Shown one piece after another: positions 51,833 to 60,934 of a stretch of DNA of 64,000 nt. The position numbers were made by a program, and so were the translations under genes. Source of the stretch: Nocardiopsis metallicus (GTDB lineage Bacteria > Actinomycetota > Actinomycetes > Streptosporangiales > Streptosporangiaceae); contig NZ_JACHDO010000001.1 in the NCBI RefSeq assembly GCF_014201115.1, positions 5,270,001 through 5,334,000 of the forward strand, given 5' to 3'. The notes beneath the pieces were generated by a model that worked only from the letters and a program-made list of their open reading frames with translations, was not told the DNA's origin and did not search any database. Each line of letters begins with the position of its first letter. Within the stretch, counting starts at the first letter, position 1.

Positions 51833-52405
51833 TCACTCCTGGTCGAGACGCAGATCCAGGTCGTCCTCGGGCAGGCCCAGATCGGTCCGGATCCGGAACC
51901 GGATCCGCAGCAGCTCCAGGAACAGGTCCTGGGCGTAGGCGGACGACTTCCGGCCCTCGGCCTCCCGGGCGCCCAGGGTGGCCCAGCGCTCCGCGCCCTC
52001 CAGGTCGTCGTGGGCGTAGAGGGCCTCGGCGACGTGGATGAAGGTGGAGAGCCCGGACCGGTCCGCGCCCTCCAATCGTTTCAGGTGCTCGTAGGCCAGT
52101 TCGCGCTCGTCGAGCTGGAGCAGCGCCCCGGCGCTCAGGGCGTGCGCGTCCACCACCGTCGGGCCGCCGTCGTCCATGGCCCGCTGGTAGGCGGCGCAGG
52201 CACGCTCGAACTCCTGCGCGATCTCCCACTGCTCCCCGGCGCGGACGAACAGCTCCGCCCGGGTGACCTCGCTCCCGGCATCGACCCGGTTGGCCAGATC
52301 CAGCAGCTGGGCGGCGATCCGACTGTGCTCACCCGACCGGACGGCGTGGAATTCCAACCGGTCGAGTTCTGCCGTCGTCACGCGGGTCAACCGCATCGCC
52401 CCCAT
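51833..52405 (-). CDS. TPR-like helical protein of unknown function
   Basis: A 190-aa protein starting MGAMRLTRVTTAELDRLEFH (a second ATG follows three codons later). It is composed of paired helices with TPR spacing: SRIAAQLLDLANRVDAG, AGEQWEIAQEFERACAAYQR, LDERELAYEHLKRLEGADRS and ALYAHDDLEGAERWATLGAR. There is no signal peptide. Similar small genes are common in actinobacterial genomes, but no function is established. It lies 26 bp downstream of the NYN-domain gene on the same strand and may be co-transcribed. Confidence 0.75.
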   Translation of the reverse strand: MGAMRLTRVTTAELDRLEFHAVRSGEHSRIAAQLLDLANRVDAGSEVTRAELFVRAGEQWEIAQEFERACAAYQRAMDDGGPTVVDAHALSAGALLQLDERELAYEHLKRLEGADRSGLSTFIHVAEALYAHDDLEGAERWATLGAREAEGRKSSAYAQDLFLELLRIRFRIRTDLGLPEDDLDLRLDQE

Positions 52406-52431
52406 CCCCTACTCGCACTCGCGCGCGCCGA

Positions 52432-54180
52432 TCAGGGCCTGGCACGCTCCAACGCCTGCCAGAACCCCTGACGTAGTCCGTCACGGACCTCGTCGCGCAA
52501 CAGGTGGTCGATCGGGAGTGAGGAACCCTGAAGCAGGCGCGCCTCCAGGTCGGAGGGCATCCGGGGTCTCCGTGCCAGCACGGCCTCGACCCACAGGGCG
52601 GGTGCCTCACGTGCGATCGACTCCGCGAAGTCGTTCCCTTCTTTGTGCGCGACATGCACCGCGTCATCAACGGTATTCGCGGCGGAGCCCGTCTGCTGGC
52701 CATATCCAGGACTGGGACTGGGTTCCTGGTATCCAGCGGGGCCGAACCGGCTGTCGAACTCGGGACCAGTAGGTCGCCTTCCCCCGAAACGGGGTGCGGC
52801 GCCACCGCGGCGCGCGGCGTCAGTTTCCGTACTGGTCCCATAGGTAGGGTTTGCGTCCGCCCCACCTCCGAAGCCCGGATCCTCGCCGGCTCCGAACCTC
52901 AGATCCTGCTGGAGGGGTGGCGTGTCTCTCTGCGGCGGGCCCTGCTGGCTGTCGGCGAACGAGGCCTGCGGCCCGGTCCCGGCGTCGAAGGCCCGTTGGG
53001 GTCCCGTACCGGCGAAGGAGGCCTGGGGCCCCGTACCGCTGAAGGACGGCTGGGCACCGGCCATGGGCGGGCCCTGCGGCTGCCCCTGGCCCTGCGCCTG
53101 GGGCGGCACCGGTCTTCCGGGGATCCCGTAGCCGCCCGGGTCGACCCCGCGCATGGACTGGTGTCCCCCGGTTCCGGAGGCCGGGTAGCCGCCCTGACCG
53201 ACGGGACCGTGTCCGTTGGTGCCGTGTCCGCTCGGCGCGCTCGGGGCGGAGTGCGCCCCGTTGGCCCCGGAGGCACCGGGGTAGGACCCGTTGCCGTTCA
53301 CAGCGGGCGGGACCTGCCCGCCGGAGGGGAAGCCGTTCACGTCGATCGCGCCGGAGGAGGCGTTCTCCGCCCCCGGTCCGGCCAGGTGGTCGACGCCGCG
53401 CTGTTGCGCTATCGAACGGCGCATCGCACGCAACTGCTCCATGGCGCTGCCCTGGGGCACGGGCTGACCGCCGGTACCGGCGAACATCGCCTCGAGGCCG
53501 CCGGTGGAGGTGTTGACCGGCTCGACCCGGCCGGTGTTGGCGGCCGCCGCCGCGGGCTGGCGCGGCGTCTCGGGCGCCGAGCGGGCGCGGCCGTTGTTGA
53601 AGGGGGTGGTCGTCTTGGCTGCCGTTTCCTGGGTGGAGCCACCGCCGGAGAGCAGGCTGACGTGGGGGCGCAGGTGCCCGGCGCCGATCTCGATGAGGTC
53701 GTCGCACTCCCGGCGCAGCGCGCGGGAGATGGTCCAGTTGCCTTCCACCGAGATGTGGACGACCGTGACGCGCACCCCCATGTCCTGGACGTCGGCGACC
53801 ACGGAGGCCATGTCCTCGTCCCCGCTGACCAGCACCGCGTCGCACAGGACGCCGGTACGGGCCAGGGTGGTGAGGTCGCGCTGGACGTAGCTCTCCACGC
53901 CCTCGCGGCGGCCCGGACGTATCCGGGCGGCTCGGAACTTGATGCCGGGGATGTCGGCGATGCTGTCCTGCTCCTGGGCGCGCCGGTCGTCGGCGACCGC
54001 CTCGTACCAGTAGCAGCGCAGCAGCGGCAGCCCCGTCCGGTCCCGTGCCACCTCGTTGAGGAACTGGACGAGGCCGGAGTAGTCCCAGGCGACGGAGTCC
54101 CGGTTACGGGTTCCGTGTACGGCCATCGCGCCGTCGGCGAGAAGGTATCCCGCGTCGACGAACAACGCGCAGCGGTCCAC
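52432..54180 (-). CDS. NYN-domain (LabA/PIN-like) protein with long disordered region
   Basis: A 582-aa protein from GTG 54180, chosen because the fold starts immediately (VDRCALFVDAGYLLADGAMA). Residues 1-170 are a NYN/LabA PIN-like nuclease fold: the catalytic Asp residues are in LFVDAGYLL and in VLVSGDEDMASVVAD, with VESYVQRDLTTLAR between. Residues about 200-500 are low-complexity Gly/Pro/Gln/Ala repeats (ATGPQASFAGTGPQ-like units, at about 52,940-53,060). The C-terminus (about 510-582) is a short helical domain (PRMPSDLEARLLQGSSLPID) related to OST-HTH-like or other small RNA-binding modules, uncertain. A role in RNA degradation is inferred from the fold. Confidence 0.82.
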   Translation of the reverse strand: MDRCALFVDAGYLLADGAMAVHGTRNRDSVAWDYSGLVQFLNEVARDRTGLPLLRCYWYEAVADDRRAQEQDSIADIPGIKFRAARIRPGRREGVESYVQRDLTTLARTGVLCDAVLVSGDEDMASVVADVQDMGVRVTVVHISVEGNWTISRALRRECDDLIEIGAGHLRPHVSLLSGGGSTQETAAKTTTPFNNGRARSAPETPRQPAAAAANTGRVEPVNTSTGGLEAMFAGTGGQPVPQGSAMEQLRAMRRSIAQQRGVDHLAGPGAENASSGAIDVNGFPSGGQVPPAVNGNGSYPGASGANGAHSAPSAPSGHGTNGHGPVGQGGYPASGTGGHQSMRGVDPGGYGIPGRPVPPQAQGQGQPQGPPMAGAQPSFSGTGPQASFAGTGPQRAFDAGTGPQASFADSQQGPPQRDTPPLQQDLRFGAGEDPGFGGGADANPTYGTSTETDAARRGGAAPRFGGRRPTGPEFDSRFGPAGYQEPSPSPGYGQQTGSAANTVDDAVHVAHKEGNDFAESIAREAPALWVEAVLARRPRMPSDLEARLLQGSSLPIDHLLRDEVRDGLRQGFWQALERARP

Positions 54181-54379
54181 GTGACACCGCCCCCTTCCCT
54201 GTCGATCTCTGGGGCCATATCCATGACCGGGGCACAGCCTAGCCAAGTCTGTCTCGTTTTGCGTGCCATCGGCAAACACTGACAGTTATGGACTTGCTAC
54301 ACACAGCCGATTTTCTGGGGTGGGCAGCGGCTTTCCGGTCGTCTCACCAGACCCGCGAAGGCCACACCGGCAACGGACT

Positions 54380-57346
54380 TCAGGCGCGCATCGGGGCCGT
54401 GAGGGCGACAACCCCCACCAGAACCGCGTCCTGGCCGGACGGGATTCGGATATCCGTTTCCCGGCCGAGTACCGCATCGAATCGGGCCACGTCGGTCCCG
54501 AAGGTCATCGGGTCCCCCACCGCACCGCGCGCGGAGCTCACGAAGGCGTTGTCGGCACTGCCGTGCCCTCCCGAGGGCCCGACCGGGTTCCCGGACACCA
54601 GCACCCGGTCACCGCCCAGATCGGCGTCGCCCTCCCAGGCCACCACGTGGAACCGGGCCGGGACCGACTCCGGCAGCAGCCCGGACACCGGGAACCGCGC
54701 CCCGGTCTCGTTCTGGAAGACCGCGGTGGTCTCGTCCAGCACCATCGCCTGGTGGTAGCCCTCGATCGCCGGGTCCTCCAGCACCACGACCAGGCTCCAG
54801 CCCGCGTGGACGCCCCGGCCCTCCCGGGCAGGGATGTCACTGACCCACCACTCACCACCGCCGCCCGCGCGGACCAGCTCGGTGACCTCGGCGAACGCCT
54901 GGTAGGCGGGGTAGCCCGGGAGCTCGGCGACCCGCGTGTCGGTGGCCGTGACGGTCGTGTAGGCGGTCATGCCCGGGCCCTTGACCCGGGCGGTAGGTGC
55001 GCCGGGTTCGCCCGCCGCGGAGAAGTACAGCCCGGCCCAGCGCACCGAACCCCCGGTGGGGAGTTCCCAGGTGGCGGAGCTGGAGGAAGTGGTCGTGGGG
55101 TCCCAGTCACGGTCGAGGGGGGCCATCACCCAGTTGTCGTTGTCGAGCTTGTCGCCGACCCGCTCACGCGCGTCGGCGCACGGCCCGGACTTCTCCTCTT
55201 CCTCTTCTCCCTCTTCCCCGCCGTATCCGTCCTCGGGGGTGGCGGAGGGGTCGTCGGGGGTTCCGGTCCCGGGTGTGTCCCCGGTTCCGCCACCGCCCGA
55301 CCCGGCACCGCCCTCTTCGGCGCCCTCCGACGTTCCGCCTTCGGAACCGCCCTCAGAGCTGCCGGGGGAACCGCCGGGGGAATCGTTGTCGGATCCGTCC
55401 CCGGAGCCACCGAGAAGCCCATCCCCACCAAGGGGACCACCGGCCCCACCACCCGCACCGGCACCAGGAGCACCGGTGTCGGCGGGGGCGCGGCGCAGGT
55501 CGGCGTCGTCCTCCTCTTGGGGCTCGGGCCCGGGCGGGGACATCGGGCGCTCGTCCAGCAGGTCACCCTGGCCGCCCGAGCCCCCCGGCCAGCCCCACCA
55601 GGGCCAGGGCCAGCCGCCCTGGGGCGGATCCGGTTCGGTACAGGTCAGCAGGGCGTTACCCACGGCCTCCGTACGCACCTGGCCCGCCGTGGCGTAACGA
55701 GCGGCGATGCCCTCCGGGGTCACCCCACGCTCACCGACCGCCTGGTAACGCACCCCGCCCGAAGCGATCACCACGCTGGCGGGCACGTTCACGTCGGCGT
55801 CGGACGACACCCGGACGTCGAAGAACTGGGTGCTGTTCTCCCCTTCCTCCATACCCGTGCGCACGCACTCGCCGCCGCCGCTGCCCGCCGAGCAGCCCCA
55901 GTCGCCGTGGCCGACCGCCATCGGGACGGCGTTGCCCGCGCCGCCGGAGGAGATCATCTCCACCCCGGGCGGCAGGGTGATGGCCGCGACCACGTCCCCG
56001 AGGGTGGCCGCACCCAGGTTGAGCACATCCAGGACCATGATCCCGTCGTTGCCCGGGATCAGTGCCCCGACCGGGTCGATGCCCGCCGCGAACACCGGCT
56101 GGGGTTCCTCGGGCGCCTCCGGAGGCTGCGGGGGCTCCGGAGGCTGCGGGGGCTGCGGGGTTTGGGGGACCCCGGGGACCCCGGGGGCGTCCGGGTCCTG
56201 CGGGTCCTGCACGGCGGGGGGCACGGCCGGGGACGACGGGCTCGGGATCGAGGCCGCCGGGATGTCCGAGGGCGGCCCGGGCACGGGTTGGGGCGCCGGG
56301 GCGTCCGGGTCCGCCGGGTCCTGCGCGGGCGGGTCGGCCGGCGGGTCACCGGCGGCGGGCGGGTCCCCCGCGGGCGTCTGGTCCTGGGGGGCTGCCACAG
56401 GCGGAGGGTCGGTCGGCGGCGCGCCCTCCCCGCCGACCAGGGCGAGCGCGATCGCGACGGCCAGACCCGCGGCAGCCACGGCCCCGGCCGTGGTCTGCTG
56501 CTGGCGGCGCGACATCCGGTTCCACCAGGCGCCGGTCGCGGCCCCGCCCGGGGTCGCGGCGAGGTAGCCCGTGGCACCGAAGCCGACCACCAGCGGAAGG
56601 ACGATCCCGCGCAGCCCGACGTTGATGTCCATCAGCTCCGCGTACACCTCGCGGCAGTCCGCGCAGTCGTCCATGTGCCGGTCGACCTTGGTGGTGTCGC
56701 GCTTGGACAGGCCCCCGCGGACGTAGGCGCCGAGCAGGCCGAGCGTGGGACGGCAGGCCTCCGCCGCGCCGCCGCCCTCCAGGTGCATCTGGAGGTAGGC
56801 CTGGCGCAGGCCCTCGCGCGCCCGGTAGGCCAGGGCGGCCACGCCGTTGGCGTTCATCCCGAGGATGCTCGCGGCCTCGGCGGGCTTGACCCCCTCGATC
56901 TCCGTGTGCCAGAGCACGGACTGCCAGCGCTCGGGCAGCGAGAGGAAGGCGCGGGCGATCAGCGAGCGTTCGAGCCCCTCCAGCGCCGGGTCGACGAAGG
57001 GTTCGCCGGAGTCGTAGCTCTCCATGTCGTCCGTGACGACCTGGCGCTTGTCCCCCCGGCCCCGGTCGTAGGCGGCGTTGCGGACCGCGGTCAGCAGGTA
57101 GGGGCGGAAGGCGTCGCTGGGGCCGCCGCCGCGCTGGATGACGCTGAGCACCTTGGTGAACGCCTCGGCGACCGCGTCCTCGACCTCGGCCTCACCGCGC
57201 AGCAGCTGGCGGGCCAGGCCGCGGGCCGCGGCGGCGTGGCGCTCGTAGAGGGTTCCGTAGGCGGCGTTGTCACCGGCCTTCACCCGCTCGATGATCTCCG
57301 CGTCACCGACGAGTGTGTCTGTGTGCTCACCTTCGGCGTCGGTCAC
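54380..57346 (-). CDS. ECF sigma factor fused to zinc-finger anti-sigma, membrane and outer domains
   Basis: A 988-aa chimera. Residues about 15-90 are sigma region 2 (DAVAEAFTKVLSVIQ, RPYLLTAVRNAAYDRGRG) and about 125-185 sigma region 4 (LSLPERWQSVLWHTEIEGVK with PAEAASILGMNANGVAALAY). A zinc-finger anti-sigma motif HMDDCADC follows at about 219-226. Two hydrophobic segments lie at about 240-265 and 285-305, then a Pro-rich stretch. Outside the membrane are a DUF11-like beta domain (about 415-560), a Gly/Ser/Glu linker and a C-terminal beta domain (about 750-988, with SVRWAGLYFSAAGEPGAPTA, WSLVVVLEDPAIEGYHQ and similar). Sigma and anti-sigma are usually separate chains; here a single chain could act as a membrane-anchored receptor, released by proteolysis. 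That mode of action is an inference. Confidence 0.85.
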   Translation of the reverse strand: MTDAEGEHTDTLVGDAEIIERVKAGDNAAYGTLYERHAAAARGLARQLLRGEAEVEDAVAEAFTKVLSVIQRGGGPSDAFRPYLLTAVRNAAYDRGRGDKRQVVTDDMESYDSGEPFVDPALEGLERSLIARAFLSLPERWQSVLWHTEIEGVKPAEAASILGMNANGVAALAYRAREGLRQAYLQMHLEGGGAAEACRPTLGLLGAYVRGGLSKRDTTKVDRHMDDCADCREVYAELMDINVGLRGIVLPLVVGFGATGYLAATPGGAATGAWWNRMSRRQQQTTAGAVAAAGLAVAIALALVGGEGAPPTDPPPVAAPQDQTPAGDPPAAGDPPADPPAQDPADPDAPAPQPVPGPPSDIPAASIPSPSSPAVPPAVQDPQDPDAPGVPGVPQTPQPPQPPEPPQPPEAPEEPQPVFAAGIDPVGALIPGNDGIMVLDVLNLGAATLGDVVAAITLPPGVEMISSGGAGNAVPMAVGHGDWGCSAGSGGGECVRTGMEEGENSTQFFDVRVSSDADVNVPASVVIASGGVRYQAVGERGVTPEGIAARYATAGQVRTEAVGNALLTCTEPDPPQGGWPWPWWGWPGGSGGQGDLLDERPMSPPGPEPQEEDDADLRRAPADTGAPGAGAGGGAGGPLGGDGLLGGSGDGSDNDSPGGSPGSSEGGSEGGTSEGAEEGGAGSGGGGTGDTPGTGTPDDPSATPEDGYGGEEGEEEEEKSGPCADARERVGDKLDNDNWVMAPLDRDWDPTTTSSSSATWELPTGGSVRWAGLYFSAAGEPGAPTARVKGPGMTAYTTVTATDTRVAELPGYPAYQAFAEVTELVRAGGGGEWWVSDIPAREGRGVHAGWSLVVVLEDPAIEGYHQAMVLDETTAVFQNETGARFPVSGLLPESVPARFHVVAWEGDADLGGDRVLVSGNPVGPSGGHGSADNAFVSSARGAVGDPMTFGTDVARFDAVLGRETDIRIPSGQDAVLVGVVALTAPMRA

Positions 57347-57577
57347 CCAGCGCCCTTTCCCTAGTGGTCCCGCGGCCCCCGCCTCGAGCCGGAACCGGAA
57401 GGTGCTGGATGCGGGGGTGCGGTGTCAAAGAATCACCTGCTCGAAAAAATATCCCGTATCCGCGTCATAGCCGCTACCGATCTCCGTGATTGAGATGAAG
57501 GCGAGCGGAGGGGGCCCACCGCGGGGGCGCGGACCCACCTCCGTTCACCTGGCCAAACGACGACCGGGAGCTATGCC

Positions 57578-58333
57578 ATGGGCGAGACCGATGTGGGTGC
57601 CGGAGCGCGGGACCGTGTGGTTCACCGCGCCCGGGGACTGCGTGCGCCGTGGGGACGCCGGAGCAGGGAGGAGGGTTGGGACCCGGGCGAGGACTGGTGG
57701 ACGCCCTCCGTGGACGCCGTCTGCGAGGCGTACGCCGCCGGACGCGACCTGTCCGGGGCCTGCGCCCAGCTCGGCGAGGCGCGGGCCCGCTCCGGGGTGG
57801 AGATCGGCCGGGCCCTGGACGACCTCGGCTCCTTCGGCCGGGTCGTGGGCTGGGACCAGGTGCCGCTCCCGCTCGTGCGCGCGCTGGCCGAGGGCTGGGT
57901 CGAGGGCGGACGGGACCGGAACACCTGCCAGGACCCGCTCACCGGCCTGGCGAGCGGGGCGTACCTGCGCACCCGCGTCAGCGAGCTCTACCGCGGCGCG
58001 GACGAAACGGTCCCGGCGGCGTTCGACCACCGCCTCGTGGTGGTGGCGCTGGACCCGGCGCTCGATCCCTGGCGGCGCGCCGCACGGCTGATCGTGCTCG
58101 GGCACGAACTGAGCCGTTTCTTCACCCGGGGCGAGTCCGTGGGCCTGGTCAGCCGGGGCCGGATCGCGGTGGTCAGCCAGGACGGGCCCGCTCTCGAAGC
58201 CCAGATCGACGAACTCCGTGAGGGGATCGGCTGGGAGCACGGGGCCGCCGTGTGGTCGGTCCCGCTACCCGGCACCCACCGGGAGGCGTCCGCCCTGATC
58301 GACGGGCTGTCCCGGTCACGGAAGGACGAATGA
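57578..58333 (+). CDS. Degenerate GGDEF-like protein
   Basis: A 251-aa cytoplasmic protein from ATG 57578 (CGGGAG upstream). After about 110 helical residues it carries CQDPLTGLASGAYLRTRVSE, the typical start of a GGDEF domain, followed by a beta-strand region (LVVVALDPALDPWRRAARLI) and GIGWEHGAAVWSVPLPG. The diagnostic GGDEF catalytic loop is absent, so diguanylate cyclase activity is not expected. It may bind a nucleotide or a protein instead. It is divergent from the sigma fusion gene and ends before a terminator. Fairly confident it is a gene; function unknown. Confidence 0.7.
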   Translation: MGETDVGAGARDRVVHRARGLRAPWGRRSREEGWDPGEDWWTPSVDAVCEAYAAGRDLSGACAQLGEARARSGVEIGRALDDLGSFGRVVGWDQVPLPLVRALAEGWVEGGRDRNTCQDPLTGLASGAYLRTRVSELYRGADETVPAAFDHRLVVVALDPALDPWRRAARLIVLGHELSRFFTRGESVGLVSRGRIAVVSQDGPALEAQIDELREGIGWEHGAAVWSVPLPGTHREASALIDGLSRSRKDE

Positions 58334-58359
58334 CCCACTGACGCCGCCGCGGACCGCGC

Positions 58360-58383
58360 GGCCCTCCTTGAGGGGGGAGGGCC
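58360..58383 (+). terminator. Terminator after the GGDEF-like gene
   Basis: GGCCCTCC pairs with GGAGGGCC around an eight-base loop, 27 bp after the stop codon. The rest of 58,384-58,638 is GC-rich with further short repeats (CGTCCGACGG, CCGTCGGACGG) but no gene. Confidence 0.7.
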
Positions 58384-58638
58384 CGGTCCCGGCGGCCAGC
58401 CGACCGCCGCGCCCGCCTGAGGGGACGGAGCGCGCAGCGGTCGGCGGCCCGTCCGACGGGGGCCCTCGGGCTCTCTGGCCCCCAACGAGAGGGCGGCCCA
58501 CGGGACCGTCGGACGGGTAGGCGCCGCCCAGCGCGGCGCCCGGAGGCGCGCTCACACAGGGGAGGTGGGCGCGCCTTCGTCACGTCAGCGGACGATGTGG
58601 TCCCGGGGTGGGAAGGTCACCCGACCATAATGCGAGGC

Positions 58639-59193
58639 ATGAACGGAACAGTAGAGCTCACCGCGTTGCACGCTGAGAACGACCGGGAGCAGCTGGTCGC
58701 TTTTCTCACCGGCAACAGCTTTCCCTTTCATCTGGACTCTTCGCCGACTGAACTCTCTGTCAGGCGCAGGATGGAGAGAGGCGACTTCTCGGCACCCGAC
58801 AATGAGGGCTATTGGGTGCTCGAAGGAGGCGAACGGGTGGGGCTCGTCGTCCTCAGTGACGTCGAAGACCCGTGCGCCTTGCTGGATCTGCGGTTGCGCG
58901 AGTCATCGCGCGGCCTCGGCCTGGGACTTCACACACTCTTGGCGATCGGCGACCGGGCCTTTTCCACGCACAGCCACCTGCGACGCCTGGAGGGCAGCAC
59001 CAGAGACGACAATGTCGCGATGCAGCGGACCTTCCTGAAGGCTGGCTGGGTCAAGGAATCCCACTACCGGGAAGCCGGACCAGAGATCGATGGGGTGCAC
59101 CATGACATTCTTGGCTACTCCCTTACCCGAGGCGACTGGAAGACCGGAGAGTCTCACCCACCCAATTGGGCACTCGGCCTGAGTCTGCGCTGA
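58639..59193 (+). CDS. GNAT-family N-acetyltransferase
   Basis: A 184-aa protein starting MNGTVELTALHAENDREQLV (an in-frame ATG three codons upstream is possible). The acetyl-CoA part of the GNAT fold is visible: LDLRLRESSRGLGLGLHTLL (the P-loop-like RxxGxG region), LEGSTRDDNVAMQRTFLKAG (motif B helix) and VHHDILGYSL at the end. It resembles the RimJ/RimL-type branch, which acetylates proteins or small amines. It lies downstream of the GC-rich spacer, likely with its own promoter. The specific substrate is unknown. Confidence 0.82.
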   Translation: MNGTVELTALHAENDREQLVAFLTGNSFPFHLDSSPTELSVRRRMERGDFSAPDNEGYWVLEGGERVGLVVLSDVEDPCALLDLRLRESSRGLGLGLHTLLAIGDRAFSTHSHLRRLEGSTRDDNVAMQRTFLKAGWVKESHYREAGPEIDGVHHDILGYSLTRGDWKTGESHPPNWALGLSLR

Positions 59194-59226
59194 AGCCGCC
59201 CCCGAGCAGAGTGTGCCAAGGGTGTC

Positions 59227-59799
59227 TCACGTGGCGAGTCTGGCGGCCTGTTCGATCTTTGCTCGGTGGGCCGCGCGGGCTGCCTCGTCGATGAGTTGTT
59301 CGTGTTCGGGGCGCAGGCCGGTTCGGCCGTCAATGTTCTCGCGGAGGATGTCGGCGTGTCCGGTGTGCCGGAGGGTCTCGCTGAGGGCATGGGCCAGGAC
59401 GGCGAACAGGTTCGTGTTGGGATGGGGCTCGGGCCACCACGGGACGTGACCGGGGGCGTCGATGGGGAGCGCGTTGATCGTCGCGTCCGAGTGTTCCCAC
59501 GTGCGTAGATAGAACCCGACGATCTGATAGCGGGTCTCGTCCTCGTGCGCCCACTGGTCGCTGCCGTCGGAGTCCTGCCACGGGCATAGCGGTTCCGGGG
59601 AAGGGCGGTCGAAGACCTCGCCGAAGTATCTGGCCTCGACGGTGGCCACGTGCTTGACCAGGCCGAGGAGGTTGGTCCCGGTCGCTGTCAGGGGTCGGCG
59701 GGAGTCGTATTCGGACAGGCCGTCGAGTTTCCAGAGCAGCGCTTTGCGGTCCCGCTTCAGTCTGCTGTGCAGGTTGGACTTCGCGAATTCGTCGATCAT
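59227..59799 (-). CDS. DinB/DUF664-family protein
   Basis: A 190-aa four-helix-bundle protein from ATG 59799 (MIDEFAKSNLHSRLKRDRKA). The metal-binding His residues of the DinB/DUF664 type are visible in LVKHVATVEARYFGEVF (helix 2) and in ALSETLRHTGHADILRENID (helix 4). The 'mini-circle protein' style of actinobacterial members is matched. It may act as a metal-dependent thiol transferase or hydrolase, but most members are uncharacterised. It converges on the GNAT gene with 33 bp between the stops. Confidence 0.86.
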   Translation of the reverse strand: MIDEFAKSNLHSRLKRDRKALLWKLDGLSEYDSRRPLTATGTNLLGLVKHVATVEARYFGEVFDRPSPEPLCPWQDSDGSDQWAHEDETRYQIVGFYLRTWEHSDATINALPIDAPGHVPWWPEPHPNTNLFAVLAHALSETLRHTGHADILRENIDGRTGLRPEHEQLIDEAARAAHRAKIEQAARLAT

Positions 59800-59869
59800 A
59801 GGGCTTGAGCCTGGCACGGGTTGTTCGTGGCCACAGGGTTTCGGACGTGCTCTGTGGAGTGCAGGCTGA

Positions 59870-59914
59870 CTGTCCACAGGCTGTGGACGGAGTCAATGCA
59901 CAGCCTGTGGACAA
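59870..59914. promoter_or_regulatory. Cluster of DnaA-box-like sequences
   Basis: Within 45 bp are CTGTCCACA (59870-59878), the inverted CGTCCACAG (complement of 59881-59889) and the exact actinobacterial DnaA box TTGTCCACA (complement of 59906-59914). A palindrome CCACAGGCTGTGG lies at 59874-59886. It is upstream of the DUF664 gene. It is far too small for a chromosome origin but could bind DnaA as a regulatory or titration site. Confidence 0.45.
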
Positions 59915-60130
59915 GTCTCTACGACTCTCACATGAGTAGCGCGGTGATGTAGCTGACCACCATTCCGGCCGTCGGAGCCGTCCCGAAGCTCAGCGTCGAG
60001 GCTCGGGAGGCGCCCACCGTCGTGGACCTGCGCGACACCCAGAACAGGGAATCCGGGACACCTCGGGTTCGCGGGGTCGGAGTGGGCCGCCGTCCTCCGC
60101 GTCATCCGCGCTGACCGGGCCCGAGCCCCT

Positions 60131-60168
60131 CACTGAAGCAACTCGGCCACCGGCCGGAGGCTTCAGTG
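60131..60168. terminator. Isolated hairpin in the 59,915-60,334 gap
   Basis: CACTGAAGC and GCTTCAGTG form a perfect 9-bp stem around about 20 bases that contain a second small hairpin (GGCC-ACC-GGCC). No supported gene ends here; it may terminate a lost or unseen transcript. Apart from this I see nothing in 59,915-60,334. Confidence 0.4.
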
Positions 60169-60334
60169 TCTCCCAGCCAGGCTGACGATGACGTGCTGGC
60201 ACGAGGAAGGGCGGCGTGGCGGCACGGGGGCGCTGGCACCACAATTTATTCACCAGGGAACCTAGAAACCCCAAAAAGACTCATAAGCCCTAAAAAACGA
60301 ATCGCGCACCGATAGCGGTTGGTAGTTTCCAGGA

Positions 60335-60934
60335 ATGATTGCTCGCTTTGCTGGATTCTTCGTCGCCTCGGTGTTCGGTCTGGCGTTCGTCCTGATCAAC
60401 AGCGGCCCACCACTGCCGCCATCCGTGACCGCCGTGGTCCGGGCGCTGGCCGTGGGTGCCGCGATCGCCGTCGTGGTTCTGGCCTTGCTCTGCGTACGGA
60501 AGGAGAGCCGGGCGGCGGTCGGCTCCGGTGGCGGACCAGGAGCGCAGCGTTTCGGGGTGCTCTTCGGGGTGGTCACCACGATCGAGGTACTGCTGATCAT
60601 CGGCGGAGCACAGACCATCTCCCGTCTCGAGAACGTCCCCGACCAGGCCGGGGTGGCCTGGGTGACGCTCGTCGTCGGGCTGCACTTCTTCCCGCTGGCC
60701 TGGTACTGGAAGCAGCCCGAGATCCTGTCCGTCGCCTGGTACGGGGCCGTGCTCGGCGGGATCGGGCTGCTCATGGTGGCGCTGGGCCATCCGGAATGGG
60801 TACCGCTGGTCAGCGGGGTCGTCACCGGCGTGGGCTTCCTGCTCGCTCCCCTCGTGGTTCTGGTTCTCATGCTCCGTGGGACGGGAGCCCCCGCCGTGAG
60901 CAGTCAGGCGGGGAGTTCACCCAGCCCGAAGTAG
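60335..60934 (+). CDS. Membrane protein of unknown function
   Basis: A 199-aa protein with about six membrane helices: 2-20 (IARFAGFFVASVFGLAFVLI), 32-52, 73-95, 105-122 (VAWVTLVVGLHFFPLAWYWK), 130-148 and 155-178. The short loops carry no recognisable binding motif. The start lies within a weak ribosome-site context (CCAGGAATG). It converges with the downstream acetyltransferase gene and overlaps its end by 31 bp. I do not recognise a named family; six-helix small actinobacterial membrane proteins of this style are common. Confidence 0.7.
   Translation: MIARFAGFFVASVFGLAFVLINSGPPLPPSVTAVVRALAVGAAIAVVVLALLCVRKESRAAVGSGGGPGAQRFGVLFGVVTTIEVLLIIGGAQTISRLENVPDQAGVAWVTLVVGLHFFPLAWYWKQPEILSVAWYGAVLGGIGLLMVALGHPEWVPLVSGVVTGVGFLLAPLVVLVLMLRGTGAPAVSSQAGSSPSPK

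Noticed and set aside
51610..52041. Plus-strand frame starting MYPGPAPAGSPQGG before the TPR-like gene
   Set aside because: Pro/Gly/Arg low complexity, runs into the antisense of the TPR-like gene and lacks a ribosome site. A small Pro-rich secreted peptide cannot be excluded, but support is too weak.
54263..57364. 1,033-codon frame antisense to the sigma fusion gene
   Set aside because: Its Gly/Arg/Val-rich content mirrors the Pro/Ala/Thr codons of the real gene on the other strand, and it has no domain or start signal.
59990..60274. 94-codon minus-strand frame between the DUF664 gene and the membrane protein
   Set aside because: No ribosome site, Arg/Pro-rich, and it spans an inverted repeat (60131-60168) that looks like a terminator.
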